From positions 1,488,001-1,552,000 of the forward strand of contig NZ_CP078079.1 in assembly GCF_020809045.1 (NCBI RefSeq): DNA of 64,000 nucleotides, in the 5' to 3' direction. The translations under genes and the position numbers were made by a program. The DNA is from Pseudarthrobacter sp. L1SW (GTDB taxonomy: Bacteria; Actinomycetota; Actinomycetes; Actinomycetales; Micrococcaceae). The notes below the pieces were generated by a model. That model made no database searches. It saw only the letters and a program-made list of their open reading frames with translations, and was not told the DNA's origin. Of this stretch, positions 35,519-43,885 are shown one piece after another; position 1 is the stretch's first letter; every line of letters starts with the position of its first letter.

Positions 35519-36265
35519 ATGACCACCGCAACCGATCTGCCGGTTCTTGAACTGCTGCCCGCCGTCGACGTCGTCAATGGCCAGGCCGTCCGGCTGGTCC
35601 AGGGGGAAGCGGGCAGTGAGACCAGCTACGGCACCCCGCTGGAAGCCGCCCTGAACTGGCAGCAGCAGGGTGCCGAGTGGGTGCACCTGGTGGACCTCGA
35701 TGCCGCATTCGGCCGCGGCTCGAACGCGGAACTGCTCCGCGACGTGGTGGGCCGTCTGGACATCAAGGTGGAACTTTCCGGCGGTCTCCGTGACGACGAA
35801 ACCCTCGAAGCGGCCTTGGACCTCGGCGTGGCCCGGGTGAACCTGGGAACCGCCGCGCTGGAGAACCCCGAATGGACGCGCCGGGCCATCGAACGCTTTG
35901 GCGACAAAATCGCCGTCGGACTTGATGTCCGCGGCAGCACGCTCTCCGGCCGGGGCTGGACCAAGGAAGGTGGGGACCTCTGGGACGTCCTGGGCCGCCT
36001 CGAGGAAGCAGGCTGCAGCCGCTACGTGGTCACGGACGTGACCAAAGACGGCACGCTGCAGGGACCCAATGTAGAACTCCTCCGCCAGATGGTGGAAAAG
36101 ACAGGCAAGCCGGTGGTCGCGTCAGGCGGCATTTCCAGCCTCGACGACCTGAAGGTCCTCCGTTCCTTGGTGCCTTTGGGTGTCGAGGGTGCCATCGTGG
36201 GCAAGGCCCTCTATGCGGGCGCTTTCACGCTGCCCGAAGCGCTCGACGTCGCCGGCCGCCGCTAG
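35519..36265 (+). CDS. priA: Phosphoribosyl isomerase PriA (HisA, probably also TrpF)
   Basis: A 248-residue (beta/alpha)8 barrel. The first catalytic Asp is in [18 protein letters not shown] near residue 15 and the second half repeats the pattern in [19 protein letters not shown] near 170. [15 protein letters not shown] near 61 binds phosphate. In actinobacteria this enzyme usually serves both histidine (HisA) and tryptophan (TrpF) synthesis, and the Arg/Ser features around residues 18-22 and 81 fit PriA; the dual role is inferred from the lineage. ATG 35519 follows a GAAGGA site. Confidence 0.92.
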   Translation: MTTATDLPVLELLPAVDVVNGQAVRLVQGEAGSETSYGTPLEAALNWQQQGAEWVHLVDLDAAFGRGSNAELLRDVVGRLDIKVELSGGLRDDETLEAALDLGVARVNLGTAALENPEWTRRAIERFGDKIAVGLDVRGSTLSGRGWTKEGGDLWDVLGRLEEAGCSRYVVTDVTKDGTLQGPNVELLRQMVEKTGKPVVASGGISSLDDLKVLRSLVPLGVEGAIVGKALYAGAFTLPEALDVAGRR

Positions 36266-36293
36266 GCCGCCCCGGCGCAGCAAAAGGCAAGCG

Positions 36294-37181
36294 ATGGCCA
36301 GCAACGAAACCGGACCCGGGGTCCCTCAGCAACGACACCTTCCCGGCCATATCGCCGCCGCGCTGGCAGGTGCGGGAGGCGTTGCCGACTCCGCCGGGCA
36401 ACCGTGGGCCGGACGCAGCCTGGCCGGTGAACACGCCAAAATCCATAACTTCGAGGACGACGACGGAACGGCCAGCGGCGCCTACCTGGCCGCCATAGCA
36501 GCGCTCCGGGAAGGGACCGGGGACGAAGCAGGCGTAGTGGCGTCACTCGCCAGCGCCCGGGTCTTCATCCCCATCGTCGCCCAGCTCGCAGAGGATGCCG
36601 AGGGCGCCCTCGGCCTGAGCTCCGACAAACAGGCGGACATGGCCCTGGTAACCCTCAAAGCCGCCGACGGAAGGACGGCAATGCCCGCCTTCACCACCAC
36701 GGCTGCCCTGGCCGCCTGGCACCCGGACGCCAGGCCGGTTGCCGTCTACGCTGCCCGCGCGGCGCTCTCGGCCGTCGCCGAGGGCGCCGAGCTGCTGGTC
36801 CTTGATCCGGGCTCCGAGTTCACGTTCGTGGTGCGCCGGCCCGGGGTCTGGGCCCTGGCGCAGCAGTACGGGTGGGTCCCCTCCTACGAGGACGGAGAGC
36901 TGGCGGAAGAGATGGTCCGGGCCGCTGCGGGGTTTCCCGCAGTGCGGAGCATCGACCTGGTGCCGGGCAGGGGAGTGGCCGCCCGCGCCGCCGATGGGAC
37001 CGTGGTTGCCGGCGGCGGCCCGGGGCCTGAACTGCAGGTTGTGCTCTACCTTGAAGACGGCCTTGATGCGGCCGGAGTGCAGGAACTCGTGGCAGGCCTC
37101 CAGGCGCAGTGGTCGCGGAATGTATTGTTTGGGGAGCGCGTCGACTCGATTGAGGTTAAGTTGAGGCGCGCAGACCGCTAG
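36294..37181 (+). CDS. SseB family protein
   Basis: A 295-residue soluble protein. The part from about residue 75 to 190 (ARVFIPIVAQLAEDAEGALG, then MALVTLKAADGRTAMPAFTT) matches the SseB N-terminal domain, which is found next to histidine genes in many actinobacteria. Function is unknown. ATG 36294 is chosen because AAAAGG lies six bases upstream; the frame is open into priA. Confidence 0.85.
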   Translation: MASNETGPGVPQQRHLPGHIAAALAGAGGVADSAGQPWAGRSLAGEHAKIHNFEDDDGTASGAYLAAIAALREGTGDEAGVVASLASARVFIPIVAQLAEDAEGALGLSSDKQADMALVTLKAADGRTAMPAFTTTAALAAWHPDARPVAVYAARAALSAVAEGAELLVLDPGSEFTFVVRRPGVWALAQQYGWVPSYEDGELAEEMVRAAAGFPAVRSIDLVPGRGVAARAADGTVVAGGGPGPELQVVLYLEDGLDAAGVQELVAGLQAQWSRNVLFGERVDSIEVKLRRADR

Positions 37182-37222
37182 CCGCAGTCAGGCGGGGTGA
37201 TCCCCGGCCCACTGCGGCAGAC

Positions 37223-38524
37223 GTGAGGATCACCGTGAATTTCGCTCTCTACCGGGAGTTGCTCGCCGTCGGGCCTGTCCGCAGGCTGCTGCTGGTGGGC
37301 ATGGTTGCCCGTATTCCCCATTCCGCGGCCGGCGTGCTGCTGACCCTGCACATCGTCCTCACCCTGGACCAGGGATATGCCGCCGCGGGTGCTGCTGCCG
37401 CCGTCATGACCATCGGCATTGCCCTTGGTGCACCCTGGCGCGGGCGGCGCGTTGACACCGTGGGCCTGCGCGCGGCACTGGTCCCGTCCGTGATCTCTGA
37501 AACCATTATCTGGTCGGTGGTTCCGCATGTGTCGTACCAGTGGCTCCTTCCCCTGGTGTTCGTGGGCGGGCTGCTCACGCTCCCTATCTTCAGCGTGGTC
37601 CGCCAGTCCCTGGGCGTTCTGGCGGACGGCGACCAGCGCCGTACCGCCTTCGCCCTCGACGCGATTACCACCGAGATAGTGTTCATGATCGGCCCCGCTG
37701 CGGGCGCCATCGTTGCCACCAGCGGGTTCACTGTGCTGGGCCTGACCGTGGTGGGCGTCTCCACGTCTCTTGCCGGCCTGTTCCTGATGTGGTTCAACCC
37801 GCCCACCCGGAGCGCGGACCAGGCCGGGGAATCCACTGCCGACGAATGCCGTGCGGCAGAGGCCGCCGTAGTGACCGCCGCCCCCGCGCACTTGCAGGAG
37901 GCAGCGGCGGAACTGGCGCCGGCGGAAGCCCGGGGCAGCGCTGGCCTGCGCGGCAAAGTGGCGCACAATTTCGCATGGTTCACCTCCGCCGTCGGCGCTG
38001 TTTTTGCGGTGGCAGCCGGTGCCGGCATGGTCCTGAGCGGGACGGACGTGGGCATTGTTGCCGCCCTGGAGACGGGCGGGCACCAGCGCGACATCGGCAT
38101 CGTGTTCGTCTTCTGGTGCGCGGCGTCGGTAGTGGGCGGCCTGGTGTACGGCGCCATGCACCGCCCAGTCCCGCCACTCGTCCTGCTGCTGGGGATGGCG
38201 GCACTGACCATCCCCATGGGATTCGCCCACGACACCTGGACCCTGGCCTTCGCCTCGCTCCTGCCCGGACTGCTGTGCGCGCCCGTGCTGTCCTCGGCAT
38301 CAGAAAAAGTGGCTGACCTGGTCGCCGAGGACCGCCGTGGGGAAGCCATGGGCTGGTACGGGTCCGCGCTGACGGCAGGCGTGGCCCTGGGTGCACCGCT
38401 CGCCGGCGTCTTTATCGACGGCACGGGCCCCTCCGGAGGGTTCGTATCGGTGGGGGTTGCAGGGGTGCTGCTCTGCTTTGCGGGGCTGGTCCTGCAGCAG
38501 CGGCGGCGGCGCGCAGCGGTGTGA
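37223..38524 (+). CDS. Major facilitator superfamily transporter
   Basis: A 433-residue protein with about twelve membrane helices. A helix 2-3 loop shows GAPWRGRRVDTVGLR, a variant of the MFS motif A (G-x3-D-R-x-G-R). A soluble 50-residue loop (residues about 195-250) divides the halves. The C-terminus is Arg-rich. A close homologue with known substrate cannot be named; a drug- or metabolite-efflux role is possible. Start GTG 37223 or GTG 37235. It ends before a REP-like palindrome and a terminator. Confidence 0.87.
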   Translation: MRITVNFALYRELLAVGPVRRLLLVGMVARIPHSAAGVLLTLHIVLTLDQGYAAAGAAAAVMTIGIALGAPWRGRRVDTVGLRAALVPSVISETIIWSVVPHVSYQWLLPLVFVGGLLTLPIFSVVRQSLGVLADGDQRRTAFALDAITTEIVFMIGPAAGAIVATSGFTVLGLTVVGVSTSLAGLFLMWFNPPTRSADQAGESTADECRAAEAAVVTAAPAHLQEAAAELAPAEARGSAGLRGKVAHNFAWFTSAVGAVFAVAAGAGMVLSGTDVGIVAALETGGHQRDIGIVFVFWCAASVVGGLVYGAMHRPVPPLVLLLGMAALTIPMGFAHDTWTLAFASLLPGLLCAPVLSSASEKVADLVAEDRRGEAMGWYGSALTAGVALGAPLAGVFIDGTGPSGGFVSVGVAGVLLCFAGLVLQQRRRRAAV

Positions 38525-38535
38525 GCACTCCCGCC

Positions 38536-38597
38536 CATCGATTGCTCCGCAAATGCCCTTTTGGTCCCGCAAAACGGCAGTTACGGAGCAATCGATG
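38536..38597 (+). repeat. 62-nt quasi-palindromic REP-like element
   Basis: CATCGATTGCTCCG (38536-38549) and CGGAGCAATCGATG (38584-38597) are perfect 14-bp inverted arms. The 34-nt centre is itself an inverted repeat (TGCC-c-TTTTG ... CAAAA-c-GGCA). The element lies between convergent genes, outside coding sequence. Its TCGATTGCTCCG core also occurs in the infC leader at 39358-39369. Confidence 0.85.
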
Positions 38598-38627
38598 AAG
38601 GGGATGGGACGGCCTGAGCCTGGAAAG

Positions 38628-38669
38628 CGCGACGGCGGGCCGACCTTTGGAGGTCGGCCCGCCGTCGCG
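38628..38669 (+). terminator. Very strong bidirectional terminator hairpin
   Basis: A perfect 19-bp stem (CGCGACGGCGGGCCGACCT and its complement) with loop TTGG lies between the MFS gene and the convergent DUF1844 gene. There is no long U-run on either side. Confidence 0.85.
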
Positions 38670-38691
38670 GACTGCTGGGGGAGAAGTTGCC

Positions 38692-39078
38692 TTAGTTGAC
38701 CGCGCCGGTGTACTTCTCGCCAGGGCCCTTGCCGGGCGCATCGGGGATCAGCGACTCTTCGCGGAATGCCAGCTGCAGCGACCGCAGGCCGTCACGCAAC
38801 GGCCCTGCATGCTGCGAGCCGATCTCCGGGGCGGCGGCCGTCACCAGGCCGGCCAAGGCCGTGATCAGTTTCCGTGCCTCGTCCAGGTCCTTCAGCTCCT
38901 CGGCGTTGTCCTCGGCCGCCAGCCCCAGCTTGACGGCGGCTGCGCTCATCAGGTGGACGGCTGCCGTGGTGATGACCTCGATTGCCGGCACTTCGGAAAT
39001 GTCGCGAACCTGCTGGGAGACATCGGGACCGCCGGCTGATGGCTCGAAAACGTGTGAATTACTGTCTGGGGTGCTCAT
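38692..39078 (-). CDS. DUF1844 family protein
   Basis: A 128-residue soluble protein, rich in Ala, Glu and Leu (IEVITTAAVHLMSAAAVKLG near residue 33; DLDEARKLITALAGLVTA near 64). DUF1844 genes lie divergent from infC in many actinobacteria, as here. No function is established. The start overlaps the infC promoter region, so the two divergent units share about 50 bp of control DNA. Confidence 0.9.
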   Translation of the reverse strand: MSTPDSNSHVFEPSAGGPDVSQQVRDISEVPAIEVITTAAVHLMSAAAVKLGLAAEDNAEELKDLDEARKLITALAGLVTAAAPEIGSQHAGPLRDGLRSLQLAFREESLIPDAPGKGPGEKYTGAVN

Positions 39079-39088
39079 ACTGGTAAGC

Positions 39089-39118
39089 TTGACACAGACC
39101 GACTGGATGTCGTTATTT
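39089..39118 (+). promoter_or_regulatory. Candidate infC operon promoter
   Basis: TTGACA at 39089-39094 is a perfect -35 hexamer. TTATTT at 39113-39118 is a moderate -10 after 18 bp. This predicts an infC leader of about 300 nt. Confidence 0.55.
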
Positions 39119-39124
39119 CAGAGA

Positions 39125-39181
39125 TTGATCCCACGGATCAAGGTTCCCTCCGGCGCTGCACAGCGTTGTCGGGAATTTTTT
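39125..39181 (+). terminator. Attenuator-like terminator in the infC leader
   Basis: First comes a tight hairpin TTGATCC-CAC-GGATCAA (39125-39141). It is followed by a two-part stem, TTCCC (39144) with GGGAA (39171) enclosing CGCTG/CAGCG, and then TTTTTT (39176-39181). Being within about 60 nt of the predicted RNA start and 240 nt before infC, it looks like a transcription attenuator for the operon. Confidence 0.6.
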
Positions 39182-39348
39182 CTGTAAGATGGCATGCAGT
39201 TTGCAAGCGGAGTTCTCTCCCACCCGCGTCAGCCGCTGTTCCGATTCATTTCGGGGCGCAAGGTTGCCGGGTACCTGGTTGGGCATGGAACCGGCGTCCG
39301 CCGGAACCGTGCGGGCAGTCCCTTGACGGGAGCTGCATCCGATCTTTC

Positions 39349-39385
39349 AGAGGCCTTCGATTGCTCCGGCAATTGGGGGCCTTCT
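39349..39385 (+). promoter_or_regulatory. Long hairpin just before the infC ribosome site
   Basis: AGAGGCC (39349-39355) pairs with GGCCTTCT (39378-39385) with one bulge, and ATTGC/GCAAT with a TCCG loop forms the upper stem. It ends 28 nt before the ribosome site AGGAG. Leaders of infC-rpmI-rplT operons in other bacteria bind L20; such a role here is inference. Confidence 0.45.
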
Positions 39386-39424
39386 CTATTTGCCGGAATC
39401 CACTACAAAAACAGGAGCTTTAAC

Positions 39425-40507
39425 ATTAGCGAGCCAAGAATCAATGAGCGTATCCGCGTCCCCGAGGTGCGGCTGGTCGGCCCTGCAGGTGAACAGGTAG
39501 GAATCGTCCGTATTGAGGATGCCCTGCGTCTGGCTGCCGAGTCCGACCTTGATCTCGTTGAAGTTGCACCTCAGGCGAAGCCTCCGGTGTGCAAGCTGAT
39601 GGACTTCGGCAAGTACAAGTACGAGGCCGCGGTTAAGGCACGCGAAGCCCGGAAGAACCAGACGAACACCGTTCTGAAGGAAATCCGCTTCCGCCTGAAG
39701 ATCGACACCCACGACTACGAGACCAAGCGCGGCCACGCACTGCGCTTCCTCGGCGCCGGGGACAAGGTCAAGGCCATGATCCAGTTCCGTGGCCGTGAGC
39801 AGCAGCGCCCGGAAATGGGCATCCGCCTGCTCCAGCGTTTTGCCGACGACGTCGCTGAAGTTGGCGTAGTGGAGTCCAGCCCCCGCATTGACGGCCGCAA
39901 CATGGTCATGGTGGTTGGCCCCCTGAAGAACAAGGCCGAGGCCAAGGCGGAAGCCCGCCGCGCTACCCAGCGGGCCGAGGCGAAGGCGCAGAACGAAGCC
40001 AAGGCTTCGGGCCGCGTGGACACCTCGGGTGACGACCAGGCTCCGCTGACCCAGTCGCTGGCGGATCTGCTTCCGGAGGGTTTCGCCATCACTACGGAGC
40101 CGGAAACAGTAGCCGAGGCCCCGGCCCAGGAGCCGGCCGCCGTCGAGCCTGCTGCGGCAGAAGCTCCCGCGAAGGCAGCGGAAGCGCCCAAGCAGGAAGC
40201 ACCAAAGCAGGAAGCCCCGAAGGCTGCGGCCTCCAAGGCAGCTGCTCCGAAGGCTGCGGCCTCCAAGGCAGCTGCTCCGAAGGCTGCGGCCCCCAAGGCT
40301 GCGGCCCCGAAGGCTGCTCCCGCACCCAAGGCCGCCGAGAAGCCCGCTGCGGCTGCCCCGGCTGCTCCGGCCGCACCCGCAGCAGCACCTAAGCCTGCAG
40401 CGGTTCCTGCTCCGCCGAAGCCGGTGGCCAGGCCTGCGGCACCGAAGCCTGCTGCCCGCCCTGCCCCCAAGGCAGTGCCGAAGCCGGCTGGCAAGAAGAC
40501 CACTTAG
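39425..40507 (+). CDS. infC: Translation initiation factor IF-3, with an AUU start codon
   Basis: The IF-3 core starts [18 protein letters not shown] and covers about 175 residues (N-domain with [21 protein letters not shown]-domain with [12 protein letters not shown] and [14 protein letters not shown]). An Ala/Pro/Lys-rich tail of about 180 residues follows, which E. coli IF-3 (180 residues in all) lacks. The start is ATT 39425: AGGAG at 39413-39417 lies seven bases before it and no ATG, GTG or TTG precedes the conserved sequence at a usable distance. AUU is the start of E. coli infC, where IF-3 rejects it to limit its own synthesis. Total length 360 residues. Confidence 0.95.
   Translation: MSEPRINERIRVPEVRLVGPAGEQVGIVRIEDALRLAAESDLDLVEVAPQAKPPVCKLMDFGKYKYEAAVKAREARKNQTNTVLKEIRFRLKIDTHDYETKRGHALRFLGAGDKVKAMIQFRGREQQRPEMGIRLLQRFADDVAEVGVVESSPRIDGRNMVMVVGPLKNKAEAKAEARRATQRAEAKAQNEAKASGRVDTSGDDQAPLTQSLADLLPEGFAITTEPETVAEAPAQEPAAVEPAAAEAPAKAAEAPKQEAPKQEAPKAAASKAAAPKAAASKAAAPKAAAPKAAAPKAAPAPKAAEKPAAAAPAAPAAPAAAPKPAAVPAPPKPVARPAAPKPAARPAPKAVPKPAGKKTT
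40221..40310 (+). repeat. Three 30-bp tandem repeats inside infC
   Basis: Units at 40221, 40251 and 40281 encode a ten-residue Ala/Lys/Pro motif ([10 protein letters not shown] type). The first two units are identical and the third differs at several bases. The repeats keep the reading frame. Confidence 0.9.
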
Positions 40508-40625
40508 TTCACAACTGCCTGGGGTTCCGTCCCCGGGCAGTCAGCAACCAGCATGCCGCCCGCAGGGGCGGCTGCGCGAGAGAGCTGCAGGCCCAGCCTG
40601 CGGATACGTAAGGAGATCGGTTCCC

Positions 40626-40820
40626 ATGCCGAAGATGAAGACCCACAGTGGTGCCAAGAAGCGCTTCAAGCTGACCGGCAGCGGCAAGCTGCGCCGCCAG
40701 CAGGCCAACCGCCGCCACTACCTCGAGCACAAGTCCTCGCGGCTGACCCGTCGCCTTGCCGGCGACAAGATCGTCTTCAAGGGCGACGCCAAGGTCATCC
40801 GGAAGATGCTCGGCATCTAG
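40626..40820 (+). CDS. rpmI: 50S ribosomal protein L35
   Basis: A 64-residue basic protein, [20 protein letters not shown] onward, the standard L35 sequence ending IRKMLGI. It is the second gene of the infC-rpmI-rplT operon. AAGGAG lies a few bases before the ATG. Confidence 0.99.
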   Translation: MPKMKTHSGAKKRFKLTGSGKLRRQQANRRHYLEHKSSRLTRRLAGDKIVFKGDAKVIRKMLGI

Positions 40821-40938
40821 TTTCCAAGTTCTTTGACTGACCACCACCTGGTGGCCGGTCACCTACCAAAAAGCCTTCTCAGGCCGCCGGGAAACCGGCA
40901 GTAGATGCTTGGGATCAGATTTTCGAAGGAGTACGCAC

Positions 40939-41325
40939 GTGGCACGTGTGAAGAGGGCGGTCAACGCCCACAAGAAGCGCCGGGTTATCCTTGAACGCGC
41001 AAAGGGCTACCGTGGACAGCGTTCACGCCTGTACCGCAAGGCCAAAGAGCAGCTGCTGCACTCGTTTGTGTACAGCTACGGCGACCGCAAAAAGAAGAAG
41101 GGCGACTTCCGCCGCCTGTGGATCCAGCGCATCAACGCTGCATCCCGCGCCAATGGTCTCACCTACAACCGCCTGATCCAGGGCCTGAAGGCCGCTGAGG
41201 TTGAGGTTGACCGCCGCATGCTCGCCGAGCTGGCCGTTTCCGACGCCAACGCCTTCGCTGCACTGGTCAAGGTTGCCAAGGATTCCCTGCCTGCCGACAC
41301 CTCCGCCAAGAAGGTAGTTGCGTAG
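40939..41325 (+). CDS. rplT: 50S ribosomal protein L20
   Basis: A 128-residue rRNA-binding protein ([37 protein letters not shown]). The start is GTG 40939 with GAAGGAG eight bases upstream; this gives the normal L20 N-terminus MARVKR. In several bacteria L20 represses this operon by binding the leader, which suits the structured infC leader. Confidence 0.99.
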   Translation: MARVKRAVNAHKKRRVILERAKGYRGQRSRLYRKAKEQLLHSFVYSYGDRKKKKGDFRRLWIQRINAASRANGLTYNRLIQGLKAAEVEVDRRMLAELAVSDANAFAALVKVAKDSLPADTSAKKVVA

Positions 41326-41376
41326 CAACTGGCTGTTCCCGTCAGGGGCAGTTCAGGAACCGGTGGCCGCAGCCAC

Positions 41377-41382
41377 TAAAGT
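41377..41382 (+). promoter_or_regulatory. -10 box of a likely leaderless rRNA methyltransferase transcript
   Basis: TAAAGT lies six bases before the ATG at 41389, and no ribosome site is seen. Confidence 0.5.
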
Positions 41383-41388
41383 TCTTGT

Positions 41389-42300
41389 ATGAACGAAACC
41401 GGGCGCCCGCAAGATTTTCCGCTGTCCAATCCCCGAGCTGATCGGGTGAGGGACGTGGCAAAGCTTGCCGGGCGCCCGGCGCGTTTAAAGCGTGGCCTGT
41501 TCCTTGCTGAAGGACCGCAGGCTGTCCGCGAAGCCCTCAAACTCCACCAGAAGCGCCTGGCCGCCGGAGCCCCGGGCGTGGTCACCGAGGTCTTTGCCAG
41601 CGAAAGCTGCCTGGACCGGTTCCCGGAATTTGAGGAACTGTCCCAAGGGGTCAACGCCCGACTTGCCACTGATGACGTCCTTGCGGCCATGGCGGACACC
41701 GTCAATCCGCAGGGGATCGTGGCAGTCTGCCGCTTCCTGGACGTGGCACTGGAAGAGGTGCTCGACGCCGGTCCCCGCCTGGTTGCCGTGCTGTGCCAGG
41801 TCCGTGATCCCGGGAACGCGGGAACGGTCCTCCGTGCGGCGGACTCGGCCGGTGCGGACGCCGTCGTCCTCACCTCCTCGAGCGTGGACATCTACAACCC
41901 CAAGGCCGTCCGCTCCACCGCGGGATCCCTCTTCCACCTCCCGGTAGTGCTGGGCGCGGACATCGGTGAACTGGTAACCGCGTGCCGGGCACGGGGGATC
42001 GGCATCCTGGCGGCGGACGGCTACGGTTCCCTCAACCTCGACACCCTGCAGGACGAGAACGCCCGGCGGCGGCTGACAGGCGGCGGTCCGGAGTCCGCCT
42101 ATGCCCTGGAGCAGCCCACCGCCTGGCTGTTCGGCAACGAGGCCCAGGGCCTGTCCCAGGAGGAGCTGGCGCTGGCAGACCACAGGGTTGCCGTGCCGGT
42201 CTATGGTTCCGCCGAGAGCCTGAACCTGGGTACTGCGGCAACGGTTTGCCTCTACGCCAGCGCGCGGTCGCAGCACCTGCCCGCGCCGGTGACCGCCTAG
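41389..42300 (+). CDS. TrmH/SpoU family RNA 2'-O-methyltransferase
   Basis: A 303-residue SPOUT enzyme with an N-terminal substrate-binding domain and the knotted SAM domain. Motif 1 is QVRDPGNAGTVLRAADSAGA near residue 139, motif 2 is AWLFGNEAQGLS near 246 and motif 3 is VPVYGSAESLNLGTAATVCL near 268. It could act on 23S rRNA or tRNA; the target cannot be set from sequence. It follows rplT, as in many actinobacteria where rplT-trmH-pheS are close, but here a transporter block separates it from pheS. Confidence 0.92.
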   Translation: MNETGRPQDFPLSNPRADRVRDVAKLAGRPARLKRGLFLAEGPQAVREALKLHQKRLAAGAPGVVTEVFASESCLDRFPEFEELSQGVNARLATDDVLAAMADTVNPQGIVAVCRFLDVALEEVLDAGPRLVAVLCQVRDPGNAGTVLRAADSAGADAVVLTSSSVDIYNPKAVRSTAGSLFHLPVVLGADIGELVTACRARGIGILAADGYGSLNLDTLQDENARRRLTGGGPESAYALEQPTAWLFGNEAQGLSQEELALADHRVAVPVYGSAESLNLGTAATVCLYASARSQHLPAPVTA

Positions 42301-42347
42301 CCCAAGACCTGGCAGCGCTTCCATGCCGGGTCCTTGCCGGAAAAGAT

Positions 42348-42373
42348 AAGGGCCCCGGATGTCCGGAGCCCTT
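42348..42373 (+). terminator. Bidirectional terminator between trmH-type and GlsB-type genes
   Basis: AAGGGC-c-CCGG, loop ATGT, CCGG-a-GCCCTT. It lies between convergent stop codons. Confidence 0.75.
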
Positions 42374-42400
42374 GCGTAAATGTCGAGTTATCGAAGCGGA

Positions 42401-42676
42401 TCAGGGTGCGCGGGTAGCCTTGCCGCGTCCGGTGATTGCCCCGTAGATGCCGGCAACAACAAGGCCGCCGACGATAGCGAGAATCCAGGTGCCCAGGTCA
42501 AAGAAGGCAAGATCGCCCTTGTTGAACAGGAGGCTGCCGATCCAGCCGCCCACAATGGCGCCCACTACACCCAAAACAAGGCTGGTGACCCAGCCGCCGC
42601 CAACCCGTCCGGGCATGACGGCCTTAACAATGGCCCCTACGATAAGGCCGAGGATAATCCAAGCAAGAAAACCCAT
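42401..42676 (-). CDS. GlsB/YeaQ/YmgE family membrane protein
   Basis: A 91-residue protein with three hydrophobic segments (MGFLAWIILGLIVGAIVKAV; TSLVLGVVGAIVGGWIG; ILAIVGGLVVAGIYG) rich in Gly. The family (transglycosylase-associated protein, GlsB) is linked to general stress. It has GGAGGA before the ATG. Function is unknown beyond the family. Confidence 0.9.
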   Translation of the reverse strand: MGFLAWIILGLIVGAIVKAVMPGRVGGGWVTSLVLGVVGAIVGGWIGSLLFNKGDLAFFDLGTWILAIVGGLVVAGIYGAITGRGKATRAP

Positions 42677-42871
42677 GTCTCCTCCTTATAGTGGCCGGGA
42701 TCCCTTGGTCCCGATGAGGCTCAAGCTAACATAAGGCCCCGGCAATGTCAGCAGGCTTACGGTTAGTCACTGGTGCATGCAGGGCGTTGCGGCGGGTACG
42801 GTAACTACGGGCGGAGCCGAGGCAGGACCCGCAGTTTCCCAGCTGAACCTGACCGGAAAGAGGTGGAGCCC

Positions 42872-43831
42872 TTGGCTGCAAGTGGCGGTACCAAGGCGGT
42901 TGTGGCGGCCCTGGCTGCGAACCTGACCATCGCCGCCCTGAAATTCGTGGCGTATGCACTGACGCTTTCCTCGTCCATGCTCGCCGAAGCCATCCACTCC
43001 CTGGCCGACTCCGGCAACCAGATCCTGCTCCTGGTGGGCGGAAAGAAGGCCAAACGGGCACCAAGCCCCGAGCACCCCTTCGGCTACGGCCGGGAGCGCT
43101 ACATCTACGCCTTCATCGTCTCCATCGTGCTGTTCAGCGTCGGTGGCCTCTTCGCCCTCTACGAGGCATGGGACAAGTTCCAGCACCCGCACGCCATCGA
43201 AGGCGGCTTCTGGTGGGTTCCCCTCGCCGTGCTGGTAGGCGCCATCATCGCGGAATCCTTCTCGCTCCGGACAGCCGTCATCGAGTCGAACCATTCCCGC
43301 GGAAAGCAGTCCTGGGCCAGGTTCGTGCGCAGTGCCAAGCAGCCTGAGCTGCCGGTGATCCTGTTGGAAGACCTCGGTGCCCTCGTGGGCCTCGTCTTCG
43401 CCCTCATTGGCGTCAGCCTGACGCTCATCACCGGGGACGGACTCTGGGATGCGGCCGGCACCGCAATGATCGGCCTGCTGCTGGTGGCCATTGCCGTCGT
43501 GCTTGCGCTGGAAACCAAGTCCCTGCTCCTGGGCGAGTCCGCAACCAGGGAGGACGTCGAGAAAATCGCCGCGGCGATCGAAGCCGACGGCGGGCGGATC
43601 ATCCATCTCAAGACCCTGCACCTTGGGCCGGAGGAACTCCTCGTGGCGGCCAAGATCGCCGTCACCCGCTCTGCCACCGGAGACCAGATCGCCTCGGAAA
43701 TCGACACAGCGGAGGCACGGATCCGCGCGGCCGTGCCCATTGCACGCGTCATCTACCTGGAGCCCGACCTGCACCGGGCCAACGCCACGGGGACAGGCCA
43801 GCAGCCTGCAGCAACAGCCCCGCAGTCGTAA
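42872..43831 (+). CDS. Cation diffusion facilitator family transporter
   Basis: A 319-residue membrane protein with about six helices. The metal-site motif SSMLAEAIHSLADSGNQ (helix 2) is near residue 33, and GYGRERYIYAFIVSIVLFS starts helix 3. The C-terminal ferredoxin-like domain follows from about residue 220. Helix 5 has EDLGALVGLVFAL in place of the usual HxxxD, the GLUT-unlike but common CDF variant in which metal preference is unclear (zinc, manganese or iron). The start TTG 42872 is preferred because AAGAGGTGGAG is just upstream; an ATG at 42773 has no such site. Confidence 0.9.
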   Translation: MAASGGTKAVVAALAANLTIAALKFVAYALTLSSSMLAEAIHSLADSGNQILLLVGGKKAKRAPSPEHPFGYGRERYIYAFIVSIVLFSVGGLFALYEAWDKFQHPHAIEGGFWWVPLAVLVGAIIAESFSLRTAVIESNHSRGKQSWARFVRSAKQPELPVILLEDLGALVGLVFALIGVSLTLITGDGLWDAAGTAMIGLLLVAIAVVLALETKSLLLGESATREDVEKIAAAIEADGGRIIHLKTLHLGPEELLVAAKIAVTRSATGDQIASEIDTAEARIRAAVPIARVIYLEPDLHRANATGTGQQPAATAPQS

Positions 43832-43885
43832 GGCCGGCCTGGCAAATGCTGGCGGCCGGAAGCCGCTGCCAGCCCGGTCCAAGGA

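Noticed and set aside
42773..42871. N-terminal extension of the CDF transporter from ATG 42773
   Set aside because: No ribosome site and an Arg/Gly-rich sequence unlike CDF proteins; TTG 42872 has a good site.
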